A DNA stretch of 64,000 nucleotides, from NCBI GenBank assembly GCA_026645575.1, contig JAPKMW010000047.1:11814-75813 (forward strand). The letters run 5' to 3'. Positions within the stretch are counted from its first letter, which is position 1; each line of letters starts with the position of its first letter. Source of the DNA: Caldilineaceae bacterium. Its GTDB lineage: Bacteria > Chloroflexota > Anaerolineae > Caldilineales > Caldilineaceae. Made by a program: the position numbers and the translations under genes. Positions 1 to 8,692 of the stretch are shown one piece after another. A model generated the notes under the pieces. That model was not told the origin of the DNA. It saw only the letters and a program-made list of their open reading frames with translations, and made no database searches.

Positions 1-26
1 CAACCCAAATGCTGATCATTCAAAAC

Positions 27-55
27 TTGCAATCGTGAACAACGTGTGATATGAT
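27..55 (+). promoter_or_regulatory. Strong sigma70-type promoter for the nusA cluster
   Basis: A -35 box TTGCAA (27-32) and a -10 box TATGAT (50-55) are separated by exactly 17 bp. A TG one base before the -10 gives an extended -10. Transcription would start near 62, leaving a leader of about 290 nt before nusA. So nusA need not depend on an upstream gene. Confidence 0.7.
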
Positions 56-176
56 CACTTACCGTTAGATGCGTTTCTTTTTGTGTTCGTAAGTCGTCAT
101 GAATTTTAGTGGCGACAAGTCGGTGGGGACACAAAGGGGAAACAGGGGTGTCAGTAGCAGAGTAGTTCGTCGAGCG

Positions 177-200
177 AAGTGGGGAACCCCCACTTTTCTT
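177..200 (+). terminator. Terminator-like hairpin in the nusA leader (possible attenuator)
   Basis: AAGTGGGG (177-184) and CCCCACTT (188-195) form a perfect 8-bp stem with a 3-nt loop, followed by a T-rich run (TTCTTGTTGT). It lies inside the predicted leader, after the promoter and before the nusA start, where an intrinsic terminator would act as an attenuator. The loop is tight and the U tract is interrupted, so termination efficiency is uncertain. Confidence 0.45.
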
Positions 201-355
201 GTTGTAGGGGATAAAACAACGTTAGTTGTGGGCGGTATGTCAAATCCTATGCGCACCGGCATAACACCCATCTGCTCGGGCAAGATGGGGATGGACGCAA
301 GAAGGTGCGCAGGTAATTGTGCTATACCGCCGAGTTGTGAAGGGTAGTCATCGCC

Positions 356-2227
356 ATGTCAAAAGCTTTGATCGCTGGCATTAATCAGGTTGCCACCGAT
401 AAGGGGCTGGACCGTGAAGTAATCTTTACGGCCATTGAGGCAGCACTGGTATCTGCCTATAAGCGCAATTATGGCTCCGTTGCCAATGTTTCATCGGAAG
501 TCGACCGCATCACCGGCGATATGCGCATCTTTGCCGAGCGTGAGGTGGTGGAAGAACTCTTCAACCCGCGCACGGAAATTGTGGAGGCCGAGGCGCGCAA
601 GCTTCAGCCGTCAGCCCAGTTGGGGGATGTGATTCGCGTGCAGACCAATCCTGATGACTTTGGCCGTATTGCCGCACAGACCGCCAAACAGGTGATCTTG
701 CAGCGGATTCGCGAGGCGGAGCGGGATAACGTCTACGAGAATTTTGCCCATCAAGTCGGCGAGATCGTGCGCGCCCAAGTGCGCAGCATCGACGCCCAAT
801 CCGGTGCGGTGACGGTTTTGCTCGACGACAAGCACGAAGTGCTGATGATGCGCGATGAGTTGATCGCTTCGGAAAAATTACGCCGCAGTGATTTTATCAA
901 GGTCTATGTGGTTGATGTCCACAAAAGCACCCGTGGCCCGGTCATCAAGCTCAGTCGCACCCATCGCAATCTCTTGCGTCGGCTGATGGAACAGGAGATT
1001 CCCGAAGTACGCGACGGCATTGTCGAAATCAAGTCGATTGCGCGCGAACCCGGCGCCCGCAGCAAAGCTTCGGTGGTGGCGACCGTTCCCGGCGTCGATC
1101 CGGTGGGCAGTTGCGTCGGGATGCGGGGTCTGCGCATTCAAAATATTGTCAACGAACTTTCTAACGAAAAGATTGATGTTGTTGAGTGGAGCGCTGACCC
1201 GGCGACCTATATTTCCAATGCCCTCAGCCCAGCGAAGGTCAACAATGTCATTTTGGACGAAAAGTCCTCGTTGAAGACCGCCGTGGTGGTTGTACCCGAT
1301 CGCCAGTTGAGCCTCGCCATTGGCAAGGAAGGGCAGAACGCACGTCTGGCGGCGAAACTGACCGGCTGGCGCATTGATATTAAGAGCGAAACTGAAGCCA
1401 AAGCCGAAGGGTTGGATCAGCTTGTCTTTGAACGGGCCAAAGCCGAGGTCAACCGCAAATCCGATGACCTACTCAGTGTGGCCGAACGCATTCTGCTCAG
1501 TGAACAGCAATCCAGTTCCAACGACCGGCTGTGGGAAGTCGCCCAGTCGTTGCGCAACACCGCCGGTGACGATGACGAGGTGCAAGACGCCTTTGGCCAC
1601 ACGGGGTTGGACGATGTCTTCCCGTCGTTTGACGATGAGCGTGAGAGCCGCACCATGCCGGCCCTGCCTGATCTCAGTTCGTTGACCGAAGCGCCCATGC
1701 CACGGGTGACAGAAGATGCCTGGTCAGCGGCGTTGGCAGCGGCCAAGGACGAATTGTCGATGACGCCGGAAGTCTCTTTCGACGAAGAGGAAGCGGCAGC
1801 GCCGGTCGAAGCAGTACGTCCGTCGCGCAAACCGGTGGAGGAGCCGCGGGCAGTGCAGCCCACGATGGAAGAAGTGGAAGAAGAGCCGACTGCCGCCCCC
1901 ATCACCCGTCCGGATGAACTGCCCCAGGTGATCACGGCGGACATGTTGCGGGCGCGCATGGCGCAGCGGCGACGGGAAAGCCCCTTCACTGAGGCCGAAT
2001 TTGAAATTCCCGAAGAACTCCTCGCCGGCATTGATGAAGAGGCGCCAGTCGATGAGGAAGATGATATTTGGACCGAGGCCACGGACCACAAGGCCAAGGG
2101 CAACAAAGGCAAGAAAGCTAAAGTGGTCAAGAAGGGCCAACCTGAAAAGTTTGATAAAAAGGCGCCCAAGAAGAAAAAGCGACGTACTAATTTGGGTGAC
2201 GACGACGATTTCGGCGGCTATTTCTAG
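356..2227 (+). CDS. nusA: Transcription termination/antitermination factor NusA with long charged C-terminal tail
   Basis: NusA binds RNA polymerase and nascent RNA and tunes pausing, termination and antitermination. The 623-residue product shows the family order: an N-terminal polymerase-binding domain (about 1-125), S1 (about 134-200), KH1 with [10 protein letters not shown] (about 248-257) and KH2 with [15 protein letters not shown] (about 319-333). The conserved core ends near residue 350. The remaining 270 or so residues are low-complexity, Glu/Asp/Pro/Ala-rich and then strongly Lys-rich at the end, an appendage of unknown role. The ATG follows AGGGTAG at a workable distance. It is the first gene of the cluster with rnpM and infB, behind its own promoter. 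The identification is secure; the function of the tail is not known. Confidence 0.97.
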   Translation: MSKALIAGINQVATDKGLDREVIFTAIEAALVSAYKRNYGSVANVSSEVDRITGDMRIFAEREVVEELFNPRTEIVEAEARKLQPSAQLGDVIRVQTNPDDFGRIAAQTAKQVILQRIREAERDNVYENFAHQVGEIVRAQVRSIDAQSGAVTVLLDDKHEVLMMRDELIASEKLRRSDFIKVYVVDVHKSTRGPVIKLSRTHRNLLRRLMEQEIPEVRDGIVEIKSIAREPGARSKASVVATVPGVDPVGSCVGMRGLRIQNIVNELSNEKIDVVEWSADPATYISNALSPAKVNNVILDEKSSLKTAVVVVPDRQLSLAIGKEGQNARLAAKLTGWRIDIKSETEAKAEGLDQLVFERAKAEVNRKSDDLLSVAERILLSEQQSSSNDRLWEVAQSLRNTAGDDDEVQDAFGHTGLDDVFPSFDDERESRTMPALPDLSSLTEAPMPRVTEDAWSAALAAAKDELSMTPEVSFDEEEAAAPVEAVRPSRKPVEEPRAVQPTMEEVEEEPTAAPITRPDELPQVITADMLRARMAQRRRESPFTEAEFEIPEELLAGIDEEAPVDEEDDIWTEATDHKAKGNKGKKAKVVKKGQPEKFDKKAPKKKKRRTNLGDDDDFGGYF

Positions 2228-2249
2228 TTGTAGTATGAAACGGCGGAAG

Positions 2250-2316
2250 CCAGTAACACAGTAAGACAGTCGGTCAGTGTGACAGTAACTGACCATCTGT
2301 CTTACTGTGTTACTGG
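2250..2316. repeat. 20-bp perfect inverted repeat between nusA and rnpM
   Basis: The arms at 2250-2269 and 2297-2316 are perfect complements (starting CCAGTAACACAG). Inside is a second 7-bp stem, GGTCAGT (2272-2278) with ACTGACC (2288-2294). There is no U run, so this is better read as an intergenic palindromic element than as a terminator, and the cluster probably reads through it. Confidence 0.8.
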
Positions 2317-2340
2317 TTTACTGGTTTGTGATCAGAAAAG

Positions 2341-2658
2341 ATGGACAAAAAGCAGCAGAGTCCGCGCGTTAAGCACGTTCCACAACGAACATGTATTGCC
2401 TGTCGTGAAATCGCAGGCAAACGGGGCTTGATTCGGGTGGTTCGCACCGAGCAAGGGGTCATACTTGACCCCACCGGCAAAAAAGCCGGGCGTGGCGCTT
2501 ACATCCACCCGACGCGTCGTTGTATGACAATGGTGTTACAGAGCAATCGCCTCAATCAGGCGTTGCGCACAAATGTTACGGCGGAAGACCGTAAGCAGTT
2601 AGAAGCGTTTCTGGCAACTTTGCCGGAAGTAGAGGACAGTGGTGGTTCTAGTGAGTAA
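2341..2658 (+). CDS. rnpM: YlxR/RnpM family RNA-binding protein
   Basis: A 105-residue basic protein of the YlxR family, known in Gram-positive bacteria as an RNase P modulator. The signature RTCIACREIAGKRGLIRVVR (about 16-35) and the later GKKAGRGAYIHPTRRC are both present. Its position between nusA and infB is the usual one in Bacillota and related phyla, which supports the call. A palindrome separates it from nusA. The function here is inferred from the family. Confidence 0.93.
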   Translation: MDKKQQSPRVKHVPQRTCIACREIAGKRGLIRVVRTEQGVILDPTGKKAGRGAYIHPTRRCMTMVLQSNRLNQALRTNVTAEDRKQLEAFLATLPEVEDSGGSSE

Positions 2659-2920
2659 CAGAAAAAGAACCGGCACTACTAATGAAAGTGCAGAAATCTG
2701 GAATAGGAACAAATGATGGTGCGGCTAACATTGGCGGCGGATAGTAGCTATGGCGACATGTAAAACCTGCTCCTTATGGGGTGCGGTGGACAGTGGCGAA
2801 TGGTTGAGTGGCAGCGACCGACAACCAACCACCCTGAACATCACCAACAGGAGTATCGTTAGCTTGGCCGGTTGTGCTGAAATGCAGAAACAAGAAGACG
2901 TGAAGAAGCAAGGCGCGGAG

Positions 2921-2979
2921 GTCACCATGAACAGGTGACACTGGGAAAATGTCACCATGAACAGGTGACATTGGGAAAC
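2921..2979. repeat. Two tandem 30-bp hairpin repeats
   Basis: GTCACCATGAACAGGTGACA occurs at 2921-2940 and again at 2951-2970, each copy followed by a near-identical TGGGAAA spacer, so the period is 30 bp. Each copy folds as GTCACC/GGTGAC around a 7-nt loop. Function unknown; possible protein-binding or RNA-processing sites. Confidence 0.75.
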
Positions 2980-3270
2980 CAACTCTCTGCCCCTTTTTTC
3001 CTCGCTTTTTCTTCGCTCTGGTTGCCCGATAATTTGGGCTTGATTCTGCGTCATCAGGATCGGCGCCATGACTTTGGGTCATTCAGCCAACTCTCTACTG
3101 TAAGCGCGTCGCAGCAATTGTGACGACCCCCTGTTTTTGATAAGACAGGCGTCTTGACAAATGTGTGCGGCGATTACACACAACCGGCTGGGCTACGACA
3201 AACACCATAGCGCTTCCTCCGGTACACATTGGAATTTTGGCCGATATCGTTGCCGAACTGCGCGCAAAGG

Positions 3271-3298
3271 GTAGTACGGCGCATTTGTGCCGTACTAC
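3271..3298. repeat. Palindrome upstream of infB
   Basis: GTAGTACGGC (3271-3280) pairs with GCCGTACTAC (3289-3298), and the 8-nt interior can extend the stem by three more pairs. It lies about 110 bp before the infB start in the noncoding stretch. No U tract follows. Confidence 0.65.
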
Positions 3299-3409
3299 TG
3301 AACTCGTGAGCGCAGTCGGCAAGGCGGTATGCCAAAGGTTGACATGGTAAAAGTTAACCTAATTGGCGCCATACCGCTGTTGGCTGTCGTAGAGAAGGGA
3401 ATCAAAAGA

Positions 3410-5608
3410 ATGGCAACACAAGACAAAACGCAAACTCAACAACGCCCGAATAACAATACCGGCAAACCGGGGGGCGCACCAGATAAAAATAAAGGGGGCG
3501 GCGGGGGCAAGCCGCAGCAGAACGGGCAGCCGTCGCGTCCAGCGCAGCAGCAGAACAGACCGCAGCCACCCAAGGGTCAACCCCAACAGCCGCAACAGCG
3601 GGGTGGGGGAGGACAACAGCAGCCACAGCAGCGGGGCGGGGGTGGACAACAGCCGCAGCAGCAACAGCGCGGGGGGCAATCCCAACAGTCACCACGGGGC
3701 GGGCAGCCGCAACAGCCCCAACGGAATGCGCAACAGCCCCCCAGAGGGCCGCAGCAACCGGTAAAAACGGCCCCGGCGCCCAAAGCCGCACCGGCCGCCA
3801 AAGCGCCCACCGAGATTATCGTCGGTGACTTTATCACCGTGCGCGACTTGGCGACGCTGATGGAGCGCAGCCCAATTGATCTCATCAAAGTGTTGATGCA
3901 ATATGGCATTATGGCGCCGATCACCCATAGCCTGGATCATGATACGGCGGTGATTTTGGGCGAAGAATTACGGGTCAAGGTCAAGTGGCCGGAGAACAAA
4001 GCCGAAGCGGAAGCGCCGGCGGCTGATGCCGAACCGGAACCGGCGGCGCGCAGCAAGCGTTCGCAAATCCAGAAGGTCATCCGCCAAGGCGCCGAGAAGG
4101 ATATGGTCATTCGTCCCCCTGTGGTGGCCGTATTGGGTCATGTCGACCATGGTAAGACGACCCTCCTCGACCGTATTCGCAACACCGATGTTGCCGCTGG
4201 TGAGGCGGGCGGCATTACCCAACGGACCGGCGCCTATCAGGTTTCGGTTGATGGCCGGAAGATCACCTTCCTGGATACGCCGGGCCATGAAGCGTTCACC
4301 TCCATGCGCGCCCGTGGCGCCCAGGTCACCGACATTGTGGTGCTGGTCGTTGCCGCCGATGACGGCGTGATGCCGCAGACCAAAGAGGCGATCAGTCACG
4401 CCCGCGCCGCCGGCGTCATTATCATCGTTGCGATCAACAAGATCGACAAGCCCAATGCCAACCCCCAGCGTGTGATGGATGAACTGGCCCAGGAAGGCTT
4501 ACAACCCGAACAGTGGGGCGGCGACACGATTATGGTGCCGCTCAGTGCGCTCAACCGCATCGGCATTGAAGATCTGTTGGAAAACATCCTGATCGTGGCC
4601 GAGGTGGAAGAGTTCAAGGCCAACCCCAAGGGCCAATGTGTCGGCACGGTCATCGAAGCGGAGTTGGATAAATTCCGTGGCGTCACCGCCACCTTGTTGG
4701 TGCAAAATGGCTCGCTCCACCAGGGTGATGCCATTCTGGTCGGTAACACCTGGGGGCGCATCAAGGCGATGTTCACCCACGACGGCAAGCCGCTTAAGGA
4801 GGCAGGGCCAAGTACGCCGGTGGTAGTGCTGGGGATTCAAGAAGTGCCGACCGCCGGTGATCACTTTGAGGTGTTGAAATCTGACCGTGAAGCGCGCCGA
4901 TTGGCGGAAGAACGGCAGATGACCGCCACACAGGCTGCCAAAGCGCCGACTCGCCCGCAAATGTCACTGGATGATCTCTTTGCCCGCTTGGAAGGTGGCG
5001 AAACCAAGACGCTCAATCTCATTGTCCGTGCCGACATGCAAGGCACGTTGGAGCCGGTGGTCAATAGTTTGCAGGAGATCAAGAACGAAGAAGTCGAGAT
5101 CAAGATTCTCCAGGCCAGTATCGGCGACATCTCCGAGTCTGATGTGATGTTGGCCGAAGCCAGTGAAGCGATTATTATCGGCTTTAGTGTCCATACCGAT
5201 AAGGCCGCACTGGTGCGGGCGGAGAATTCCGGTGTCGAGATTCGCCATTATGACATCATCTACAAGATGATCGAAGATGTCGAATTAGCATTGCAGGGCA
5301 TGTTGGAGCCGATCTACGAAGATCGGGTGTTGGGTCATGCTCAGGTCTTGCAGGTATTTAAATTACGGCGCGGCATGATTGCCGGCTGTATGATCCAAGA
5401 TGGGCTGGCCAAACGTAGCGCCATGGCCCGTGTAATGCGTGGCGGCAAAACCGTCTTGGAGGGCGTGCGCATTGAAACCTTGCGCCGCTTTACAGAAGAT
5501 GTCAACGAAGTGCGGACAGGCTACGAGTGCGGGATCAAACTGACCGGTCAGGATGACCTGATCGAAGGGGATATTATCGAACTCTTTGAGAAGCAACGGG
5601 TTCGATAA
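3410..5608 (+). CDS. infB: Translation initiation factor IF-2
   Basis: The GTPase that places initiator tRNA on the 30S subunit and drives subunit joining. From the chosen ATG the product is 732 residues. The N-terminus (about 1-115) is Gln/Pro/Gly-rich low complexity. An IF2_N module follows ([20 protein letters not shown], about 140-160). The GTPase domain has G1 GHVDHGKT (about 242), G3 DTPGHEAF (about 288) and G4 NKIDKP (about 342). Domains II-IV complete the C-terminus. An upstream in-frame ATG at 3329 would add 27 unrelated residues. I prefer 3410 because GAGAAGGGA (3392-3400) is a good ribosome binding site for it. Confidence 0.97.
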   Translation: MATQDKTQTQQRPNNNTGKPGGAPDKNKGGGGGKPQQNGQPSRPAQQQNRPQPPKGQPQQPQQRGGGGQQQPQQRGGGGQQPQQQQRGGQSQQSPRGGQPQQPQRNAQQPPRGPQQPVKTAPAPKAAPAAKAPTEIIVGDFITVRDLATLMERSPIDLIKVLMQYGIMAPITHSLDHDTAVILGEELRVKVKWPENKAEAEAPAADAEPEPAARSKRSQIQKVIRQGAEKDMVIRPPVVAVLGHVDHGKTTLLDRIRNTDVAAGEAGGITQRTGAYQVSVDGRKITFLDTPGHEAFTSMRARGAQVTDIVVLVVAADDGVMPQTKEAISHARAAGVIIIVAINKIDKPNANPQRVMDELAQEGLQPEQWGGDTIMVPLSALNRIGIEDLLENILIVAEVEEFKANPKGQCVGTVIEAELDKFRGVTATLLVQNGSLHQGDAILVGNTWGRIKAMFTHDGKPLKEAGPSTPVVVLGIQEVPTAGDHFEVLKSDREARRLAEERQMTATQAAKAPTRPQMSLDDLFARLEGGETKTLNLIVRADMQGTLEPVVNSLQEIKNEEVEIKILQASIGDISESDVMLAEASEAIIIGFSVHTDKAALVRAENSGVEIRHYDIIYKMIEDVELALQGMLEPIYEDRVLGHAQVLQVFKLRRGMIAGCMIQDGLAKRSAMARVMRGGKTVLEGVRIETLRRFTEDVNEVRTGYECGIKLTGQDDLIEGDIIELFEKQRVR

Positions 5609-5616
5609 AGATTCGG

Positions 5617-5669
5617 GTAACTACTCAGTTCCTAGCCAGTCCGTGACTGGCTAGGAACTGAGTAGTTAC
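5617..5669. repeat. 25-bp perfect hairpin after infB (GTAACTACTCAG family)
   Basis: The arms at 5617-5641 and 5645-5669 are perfectly complementary around a 3-nt loop. The ends are GTAACTACTCAG and CTGAGTAGTTAC; the centre reads AGTCCGTGACT. The same outer ends recur at 40898-40989, a shortened version at 16802-16858, and the GTCCGTGAC/GTCACGGAC core at 6436, 6463, 16802-16858 and 19650-19712. It may end infB transcripts, but there is no U tract. Confidence 0.85.
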
Positions 5670-5670
5670 G

Positions 5671-5729
5671 GATTTGGTGATTAGCTCGGTGGTTGAGCTT
5701 GTCGAAACCACCGAGCTAATCACCAAATC
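5671..5729. repeat. 24-bp perfect hairpin with GAGCTTGTCGA loop
   Basis: The arms at 5671-5694 and 5706-5729 are perfectly complementary around the loop GAGCTTGTCGA. It directly abuts the previous hairpin, so two cruciform-capable elements lie back to back between infB and rbfA. The same TGAGCTTGTCGAA loop phrase sits in the hairpin at 27175-27225. Confidence 0.85.
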
Positions 5730-5863
5730 AACCAACCAACTCGACCAAGCCTGCCTGCATTTGTTGGATAGCACCGTTCTTAGATGGTGTGTTCGCTCTT
5801 CATCGCTTGCAGGTCAACCGATAAGCAGCGGCCATGCCGCCTTTATGACGAGGGAGAGTTGTT

Positions 5864-6250
5864 ATGAATAATATCCGACAACAACGCGTGACCGAGTTGC
5901 TCTATGAGGAGTTAAGCATTATGATTAGCAACGAGCTGGATGATCCCCATCTTAGCTTGTTGACGGTCACGGGAGTTCAGGTGAGCCGTGATCTGCGGAA
6001 TGCGAAGGTCTTTGTCAGCCATCAACAAGAGGATGTCTCGCGCGCCGAGATGCTCAGACATCTGCGCAAGGCGACACCCTACCTGCGCAGTCAATTAGCC
6101 GAACGCTGCTCCTTGCGGCTGGTGCCGGAATTACTCTTTTACTATGACGATACGCCAGAAAAAGTTGGACGGGTGCAAGAGATTTTGCAACAGATCGCCC
6201 AAGAACGGCAACAGCCGACTGCCGTTCCCGAAAGTGCAACGACCAGTTAA
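5864..6250 (+). CDS. rbfA: Ribosome-binding factor A
   Basis: RbfA is a KH-like protein that assists late maturation of the 30S subunit, near the 5' end of 16S rRNA. The 128-residue product has the expected length and sequence: an opening [39 protein letters not shown], and the C-terminal [20 protein letters not shown] typical of the family. The ATG follows AGGGAGAG at 5851-5858. It is fourth in the cluster after infB and is followed by a good intrinsic terminator. Confidence 0.95.
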   Translation: MNNIRQQRVTELLYEELSIMISNELDDPHLSLLTVTGVQVSRDLRNAKVFVSHQQEDVSRAEMLRHLRKATPYLRSQLAERCSLRLVPELLFYYDDTPEKVGRVQEILQQIAQERQQPTAVPESATTS

Positions 6251-6277
6251 CCAGTGTTGTTTATAGCCGTTGTCATG

Positions 6278-6328
6278 AGCGTGTAACCGCTGCGTTTCAG
6301 TCGAAACCTGGCGTTACACGCTTATTTT
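6278..6328 (+). terminator. Intrinsic terminator after rbfA
   Basis: AGCGTGTAAC (6278-6287) pairs with GTTACACGCT (6313-6322), and a T-rich TATTTTAT follows. A small inner GTTTC/GAAAC stem sits in the loop. It separates nusA-rnpM-infB-rbfA from the nrnA-truB-ribF part. Confidence 0.7.
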
Positions 6329-6425
6329 ATGTAGGACTTACGCAAAACGGATTCGCCGCCAGAGACTTAATGAAATTGCATTAGGGTCTCACCGGCCCTA
6401 TGTAATTGTCCAGAAATAACCTCAC

Positions 6426-6483
6426 GCTCCTTGCGAGTCACGGACTCGCCTTGCTCCTGGCAAGTCACGGACTCGCAAGGAGC
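6426..6483. repeat. Palindromic element with duplicated GTCACGGACT core upstream of nrnA
   Basis: GCTCCTTGCGAGT (6426-6438) pairs with ACTCGCAAGGAGC (6471-6483). The 14-mer AGTCACGGACTCGC is present twice (6436-6449 and 6463-6476), 27 bp apart. Reading frames through it give a repetitive peptide, so I exclude it from the following gene. Confidence 0.8.
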
Positions 6484-6561
6484 AAATCTACAAGTTATTT
6501 TTGGATGATTACTACTGGTCTGGGCTTGTGGGTAAGTTCTATGATGTTCACTTATTTGTTT

Positions 6562-7560
6562 ATGACGACCGAACCAACCATGCTCGAAACAGTGATTGAA
6601 GTGATCCGGCAGCCGAAACGCATCCTCTGTGTCAGCCATATCAACCCCGATGGCGACGCTTATGGCAGCTTGCTTGGTATGGGCTGGATCTTGCGCCACT
6701 TGGGCAAAACGCCCGTGTTAGCTATGCACGACCGCACGCCCAGTGATTTTCGCTTTATGCCGGGCAGTGAGCAGATCATTGCCCCCGCGTCTGTGGCCAA
6801 TAGCTATGACCTGATTATTTGTTTGGATGCGTCCAGCCTGGATCGCATGGGGGCGGTCTTCCGGCCGGACGCTCATGCCCAGATCCCGCTGCTGGTGATT
6901 GACCATCATATTACCAATACACGCTTTGGCACATGGAACTGGGTCGCGCCCGATTATGCCGCCACTTGTCAAATGTTGGTGACGCTGGCCCAGGCGCTCT
7001 CTGTCCCGCTCACCGGCCCAGTGGCGCAATGTCTACTAACCGGCATTGTCACGGATACAATCGGCTTTCGCACCAGCAACACCACACCGGCAGTGCTGGA
7101 AGCGGCGGTGCTGTTGATGAAAGGCGGCGCGAATATGGCCGATATCATCGCCCGCACGCTGAATCGCCGTTCTTTCCGCGTCTTCCAGTTGTGGGGCATG
7201 GTGCTGAGCGATCTGCACCTGGAAGAGGGGGTGATTTGGACAGTATTGACGCGTGAACAGATGCAGCGCGCCGGCACCAAAGATGACGGCCAGTTGAGCA
7301 GCATGTTAGTGACAGCCACCGAAGCAGAGATTAGTGCAACCTTTACTGAAAAAGTAGACGAAAAAGGGCAATTGGCGGTAGAATGTAGTTTTAGGGCCAA
7401 GCCCGGCTTTGATGTCGGTTCCGTGGCCTTTCAGTTGGGCGGCGGCGGTCATCCCCCCGCCAGCGGTTGCACCATCCCTGGCACACTGGCGGAAGTGACG
7501 CCACGAGTGGTCGCGGCGCTCAAGGAAGCGCAACGGCAGGGCGCAACCAAACAAGGATAA
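6562..7560 (+). CDS. nrnA: DHH/DHHA1 phosphoesterase, NrnA-type oligoribonuclease/pAp phosphatase
   Basis: A DHH-superfamily phosphoesterase that degrades nanoRNAs, pGpG-like dinucleotides or 3'-phosphoadenosine 5'-phosphate. From the chosen start the 332 residues show motif I NPDGDA (about 28-33), the signature DHH in IDHHITNTRFG (about 113) and the DHHA1 glycine-rich GGGGHPPASGC (about 293). The frame is open further upstream, but that part is encoded by the palindromic element at 6426-6483, so the start is at 6562 (MTTEP) or 6580 (MLETV). Neither has a strong ribosome binding site. The place between rbfA and truB is the usual context. Substrate preference cannot be read from sequence. Confidence 0.9.
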   Translation: MTTEPTMLETVIEVIRQPKRILCVSHINPDGDAYGSLLGMGWILRHLGKTPVLAMHDRTPSDFRFMPGSEQIIAPASVANSYDLIICLDASSLDRMGAVFRPDAHAQIPLLVIDHHITNTRFGTWNWVAPDYAATCQMLVTLAQALSVPLTGPVAQCLLTGIVTDTIGFRTSNTTPAVLEAAVLLMKGGANMADIIARTLNRRSFRVFQLWGMVLSDLHLEEGVIWTVLTREQMQRAGTKDDGQLSSMLVTATEAEISATFTEKVDEKGQLAVECSFRAKPGFDVGSVAFQLGGGGHPPASGCTIPGTLAEVTPRVVAALKEAQRQGATKQG

Positions 7561-7676
7561 TCACCCCCTCCTAGCCTCCCCCTGATAAGGGGAGGAACCA
7601 ATGGCGCCGTCAACTGTTCCTTCCCCAAGCTGGGGAGGGTTAGGGTGGGGTTAGTAGTGATGGAGAAAAATAGCGC

Positions 7677-8675
7677 GTGCCTCGTCGTGAAAGCCACTAT
7701 CACGGTCTCTTGATCGTGGATAAACCCGGCTTACCAGCCATCTCAGCGCACCCTCAGCCGGAGGGTGCGACGGTCGCAACACCCCTTCGCCTCCACACCA
7801 GCCATGATATTGTCCAACTGGTGCGTCGTTGGAGCGGGCAACGGCGGATTGGCCACACCGGTACGCTCGACCCAATGGCGAGCGGCGTTCTCGTCCTCTG
7901 TTTGGGGCAGGCAACGCGGCTGGTCGAATATTACCAGGGGCATGACAAACAGTATTACGCCGAAATCTCCCTTGGCGCTGCGACTGATACATATGATCGC
8001 ATGGGTGCTGTCGTTGCCGAAAGCCCTGTTCCGCCGTTGACCGTGGCAGCGATTGAAGCGGCATTGGCGACCTTCCGCGGCGAGATTATGCAACTGCCGC
8101 CGGTCTATTCCGCCTTGAAACAAGATGGTGAAAGTTTGCACCATAAAGCGCGCCGGGGCGAAACGGTCACAGTCGAGCCACGTCCGGTGACAATTCATCA
8201 ACTTCACTTGATCGATTTTCGTCCACCCAACCATGTCGCCTTACGCGTGACCTGTTCTGCCGGCACCTACATTCGCAGTCTGGCCCACGATCTCGGCCTG
8301 GCGCTGCAAACCCATGCCCATCTTTCCTCACTACGTCGTGAAGCGGCTGGCCCTTTTGCCTTGGCCGATGCCCATCCCTTGGCCACAATTGAAGCGGCAG
8401 GAGAGACTGAAACGCTGGCTCAACTCCTGCTACCACTGGGCCACGGTTTACCGCTGCCTGAGTTGAAGTTAGATGAAGAAGTGAGTCGGCGCTTAGGGCA
8501 TGGGCAGGTGGTGGCGCTACCGAATCCGATGGCGCAACCCCGACCGTCACTGGCCAAAGGGGTAACGGCGGATGGCATGTTGGTGGGAATTTTACACGCT
8601 TTGCAACCGGCGCCATCCGGCCATGGTGCATATCTATGGAAGGCCGAAAAATGGTTTGCCGGCGCTTCGCTTTAA
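7677..8675 (+). CDS. truB: tRNA pseudouridine-55 synthase TruB with an apparent palindromic insertion
   Basis: TruB makes pseudouridine 55 in the T loop of tRNAs. The 332-residue product has GHTGTLDPMASG with the catalytic Asp at residue 65, YSALKQDGE and the SAGTYIRSLAHDLG motif. The start is GTG, preceded by GGAGA (7662-7666). The family motif K-P-x-G-x-T-S-H-D is split: about 21 extra residues (roughly 20-41) lie between DKPG and TSHD. That stretch contains a 9-bp palindrome (7747-7755/7761-7769) and is bracketed by the direct repeat ACCAGCCAT (7733-7741 and 7797-7805). It looks like a small element inserted in frame. Catalytic motifs are intact, so the enzyme may still work. Confidence 0.93.
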   Translation: MPRRESHYHGLLIVDKPGLPAISAHPQPEGATVATPLRLHTSHDIVQLVRRWSGQRRIGHTGTLDPMASGVLVLCLGQATRLVEYYQGHDKQYYAEISLGAATDTYDRMGAVVAESPVPPLTVAAIEAALATFRGEIMQLPPVYSALKQDGESLHHKARRGETVTVEPRPVTIHQLHLIDFRPPNHVALRVTCSAGTYIRSLAHDLGLALQTHAHLSSLRREAAGPFALADAHPLATIEAAGETETLAQLLLPLGHGLPLPELKLDEEVSRRLGHGQVVALPNPMAQPRPSLAKGVTADGMLVGILHALQPAPSGHGAYLWKAEKWFAGASL

Positions 8676-8692
8676 GGATCTAGTATAGGCAG

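Larger units (their letters stand above)
2659..3409. other. 750-bp noncoding stretch between rnpM and infB
   Basis: No convincing gene. Short open frames on both strands lack family resemblance and ribosome binding sites. There is no recognisable YlxQ (L7Ae-like) gene, which often sits here in other bacteria. The stretch holds a tandem hairpin repeat (2921-2979) and a palindrome (3271-3298), entered separately. Confidence 0.6.

Noticed and set aside
1417..2169. Long Ser/Arg-rich open frames opposite nusA, and similar ones opposite infB
   Set aside because: They are shadows of low-complexity coding sequence on the other strand.
3271..3298. Intrinsic terminator upstream of infB
   Set aside because: The stem is good, but no U tract follows on either strand.
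3165..3350. Small frame before infB as a possible YlxQ (L7Ae-like) gene
   Set aside because: It lacks the conserved GLARRAGK-type sequence and is only 61 residues long.
6406..6561. N-terminal extension of the nrnA frame
   Set aside because: It is encoded by the palindromic element (duplicated ASHGLA peptide) and has no counterpart in DHH proteins.
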